NCBI GenBank assembly: GCA_029706075.1
Contig: JAINUG010000048.1
Location: 1,730,501 to 1,794,500, forward strand
From: Aldrovandia affinis
Taxonomy: Eukaryota; Chordata; Actinopteri; Notacanthiformes; Halosauridae
Length of the DNA stretch: 64,000 bases
Reading direction: 5' to 3'
The position numbers and the translations under genes were made by a program. Below are positions 60,983 to 64,000 of the stretch, in pieces; positions within the stretch are counted from its first letter, which is position 1; each line of letters begins with the position of its first letter. The notes under the pieces were generated by a model. The model was given only the letters and a program-made list of their open reading frames with translations. It had not been told where the DNA came from and searched no databases.

Positions 60983-63900
60983 GGACATTTATGATTCATT
61001 TTCAGGAAAGACCCAGGGTACATTTTACATGGATCGCCATTTTCCCACAGTGGTCTGGCAGGCTGAAATCGCAGTGGTTTTGGCTTGTCCACGGGGGTGA
61101 TTGGATGACTTCCAATGGTGATTATCCTAACACTGAGAAGCCTATTTCTCAGGCACTGTTATTGCTTCGATAATTTCTTTGAACTTCCATGTAAGCTCTG
61201 CATCTGATATTTTCCCAATGGCATACGTCACAAAAAATGGGTATGGAGTTTGGCAGTCGAGCAGAGCACTAAAGAACAATAGGGAACAAAGAGGGAATCT
61301 CGCCAGAGTAATGAATCTCCTCCCTGACAGCACTGCTTGCAGTGAGGGTGGGAAGCAAGAAATAGCGTAGCCTGTCTGCACCACTCCAGCTCCGCCCAGT
61401 CAGAGGGGAGAGGTAGGTTAGTGGTGTATTGTACCAATTGGCATCACAGATGGAAATGATACTGCTATTTTTGGACTGGTACACCCCCACACCCTCCAAA
61501 TGTCCAAGAATGCCTGGGAGCTGGAGGAGATTAGATGTAACTAAAAATATGACAGCTGCGAGCGCCATCTTCTGCAGCCATTTGCATACCTTGCTTAGCA
61601 GCTGTGAGGAACAGAGGTGATGACAAGGACAGGATGACCCCAGAGATATTCTGCTTACTAACAAGATACCACGCTCACCTTTCTTTCCTTTATCTGTTTA
61701 GAGGGTTCTGGGTGAGGACCGCCTCTTTATCTCTGCCCTTGTGAATATTCATAAACAGTCAGAACCACAATGCATTGGGATTCTGGACAGTTTTACAGTG
61801 ATTATCGATACAGATAACAATCAGAACTCATCAGAAAATCAGAAAATTGTACTATCCCACCACCTCCCCTACTCTTCAGAGGAGAGTTTTATTTCAACAT
61901 ATACAAGTATTTCCCAAACCATTCACAATTAGATAGTCACAAATACAAATGTGATATTTGTCCCCCAGACACCCTCACATCCTCCACCCCCAGTTCCTTG
62001 CCCCTGACAACAATTCCCATCATCCATTTAGAGAATGGGATAGAGTTGGTGTGTTGGCATGTTGGGATCCATTTCCAGTATTTTCCCAATCAGGAACATG
62101 CTCCAGAGATGGGAAAAAGCTCTTGCACAGCACAGTGGGAGGGGGTGGGGGAAAGGAGGAAATGTGCATCTTGACTTTGGAATGACAAACCATAGCTAAT
62201 GTAGTGAGGTCAAAGAATGACACATTAATCGCTGTTTCATCAGTTTTTTGTGTGATTTAATTTTGCTTTCAGACCGCATTTAGCCGCGTGCTGAGTGATC
62301 CTTAATTGAGGCCATGCGGCAAAGAGACAATAACTTCACTGCCCTGAAATAGATTCAGTGGGCATTATATTATTGCTTTTGACGATGGGATCATTAAAGG
62401 ACTCTGTTTCTAACAATGAAAAGAGTGAGGGATTCCCTTCCTTGGTCAAGGGTTTTCCACACCACCTTTGAAGGATGCCTCAGTAATCCCTCTGCTAAAT
62501 CAATTTTATGGTGATTTGGGACTAATGGAGCAGACAGCTCCACAAGAGCACACTCATACACTGCACAACTGTAGGAATGTATGACCATTCACAATTATGA
62601 ACACCATATGCTGGGTGAATTAAGATTGATCCGTCTCTCACCTCAGATCAAGAGCATTTTACCATGGCAAGTCCTCCCCCCTAAAGAGAAAATAATAAAC
62701 TACTTCTCCCCTGCTACATTAAAAACATTTTTGGAAGGATCCACAACTTGGATGCTACATCTTAATTCAGCAAGCCATCAGGGAGAACACCAGCATTGTC
62801 AAATCATTCATAAATAAGTACGCAGCAAAACCAAGGAAATAATTCAAATTGAGCCCTCTTGGATGATTAAGCTTTGCTCTGACGGGTGCCTTTCACTCAT
62901 GCAACCACCCCAGCATTGATGTTCCCCTCTTCCATCGCCTGCACCTTTGAAAGTCCAAATCGGTATCCTGGGGATCAACCCAGTCGTAACTGAATGTCAG
63001 ATAGCTTTATGAGCTAAACACAACAATACTTTTTATTAAGAGCCCCCAAGTACAGTATATGTTACTGCTAATATGCGCTTAGGAGAAGCTAGGTTTCAAA
63101 AATGTATAATGTTTTAAAAAAATAGAACAAGACAACCCTAAATCCCACTGGAGTGAAATGCTTTGTGCTGCTGTCCTGGCCAAAGAGAAGGCTGACAAAC
63201 CAATAAATCCAAGCTGTACGATGAGACACAAATCTGGGACAGGCAGAGATCTGCTGCATTGGAATTAATATTTCATCACAGACTTGCTTCCACTGCAAAC
63301 GCACCATAGTATGTAGAGTACAAAAACAGGCCTAAAAAAAGACTATTTAGATATGGCAGAAAATAGACAATGGAGATGTGTGGCTGTGTTGCAATGCTGG
63401 CTGCATGAGTTTCATGTTGTCAAATTTGGGCTTCTGTTCTGGGAGGGGCAGCAGGTTTTCAGCCTTCTGCCCCAGAGGCTTACGGGTTGTGAGGAATGGC
63501 TCATTGCCTAGGAAACTGAAAACCCGTTCTCAGAGTATGGACCCATTATGCCAATCATATGGCAGTTATACTCCCCTCTGTCCTTGTGTATTTCTAACAG
63601 GTTGTGAGGAATTTAAAGACAGAAACGAAAACAACATTAGGCAAGATGGAACGGCAATCACCCTTGGAATGGAATGGAATGAAATAATAGAAATGTTCCT
63701 CTGTTTGAATAACAATTTGAACTTGTGGACTCTAGGTGCATGCAATTACCGATATTGTGTATTTATGTTTGTGCGGGAATGTGCATGTATGTTTGTGTGT
63801 TGTGTGTAAGGCTGTGTGCATGCAAACTGTATTGTGACTGCAAACACGACCGAATTGTTTTCCTCCCTTGCCGGCAATTGGAGATTGGAGTCCTGACCTG

Positions 63901-64000
63901 TTGTGCTGTTGGGGGTTATGCGCAGCCTCTATCTGTGTTTGTGACCTGACAGGTAATAATGGAAGTGTGTGTGGTCTTCATCAGTGCCTGTGTCTTCTGG

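Larger units (their letters stand above)
30880..64000 (-). other. nrxn2: Upstream nrxn2 intron (33 kb, no exon recognised)
   Basis: The exon for the first half of LNS6 (family motifs TYTWPPNDRPSTR and GLGDYLELHI) was looked for on the minus strand and not found, so this is probably all intron. Named repeats cluster in 37.2-46.3 kb, 49.5-51.4 kb and at 60.8 kb. In 31000-37250, 46220-49570, 51360-57990 and 58410-60780 I see only simple repeats and unremarkable sequence with no supportable gene; the same holds for 60990-64000. A small exon missed by eye is possible. Confidence 0.7.

Noticed and set aside
30880-64000. The exon for the first half of LNS6 or the beta-neurexin first exon
   Set aside because: Searched the minus strand for codons of the TYTWPPNDRPS and GLGDYL.LHI motifs and for a fitting donor; not found, so not annotated.
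1-64000. CRISPR arrays, operons, bacterial promoters, phage or plasmid features
   Set aside because: The DNA is vertebrate nuclear; the tandem repeats are microsatellites and minisatellites without spacer structure.

Overview
The window is vertebrate nuclear DNA, almost certainly from a teleost fish. It has very low coding density, introns of more than 14 kb, many microsatellites, and fish-type mobile elements: V-SINE-like and other tRNA-derived SINEs, Tc1/mariner, hAT and Harbinger relatives. Apart from transposon remnants, the only protein-coding material I can support is three exons of one gene on the minus strand: neurexin 2 (nrxn2; the a or b duplicate cannot be told apart from this window).

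Gene layout (transcription runs right to left). Exon at 30879-30708 encodes the middle of the last laminin-G/LNS domain (LNS6). A 14.4 kb intron follows. Next is a 90-nt exon at 16280-16191, the neurexin splice-site-4 (SS4) cassette, ending in [18 protein letters not shown] 14.2 kb intron follows. Exon 1983-1661 then encodes the end of LNS6 and the start of the Thr-rich stalk. The three exons join in phase (1/1, then 0) with consensus GT..AG borders. Skipping the 90-nt exon keeps the frame, so the window holds the complete SS4 alternative-splicing switch that sets neurexin's trans-synaptic partner choice. Bases 1-1660 are the next intron. 30880-64000 is upstream intron; I found no exon there, and the preceding LNS6 exon and the beta-neurexin promoter are probably outside the window.

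Mobile elements by region. 13.4-15.1 kb: possible piggyBac-like element with TTAA ends. 17.4-17.8 kb: 404-bp hAT MITE with a perfect 8-bp target duplication. 20.2-20.4 kb: SINE with a perfect 19-bp duplication. 21.5-24.4 kb: broken Tc1 transposon with a SINE inside it, next to another nested inverted-repeat element. 37.3-37.7 kb: SINE. About 38.3-39.4 kb: LTR-like unit carrying a 7SL-RNA-like segment. 39.7-39.9 kb: hairpin MITE. 40.4-41.5 kb: Harbinger-like element with a Myb/SANT remnant. 42.6-46.2 kb: hAT-like element with a deleted Tc1 inside. 49.6-51.4 kb: Tc1 with a SINE and a hAT MITE inside. 60.8 kb: V-SINE.

Most interesting observations. (1) A ~195-bp sequence lying just upstream of the exon 1983-1661 acceptor is present a second time 1.9 kb upstream of the SS4 exon, followed there too by a long pyrimidine-rich, AG-free tract, as if an acceptor region had been duplicated without its exon. 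(2) Six TTAA motifs lie within 36 nt just inside the intron after SS4, which fits STAR-family (Sam68/SLM) control. (3) A 7SL Alu-domain-like segment lies inside an LTR-like repeat. (4) A 26-nt filler is shared between a Tc1 element and a hAT MITE. I see no new operon-like or defence-like system, and I do not claim one.
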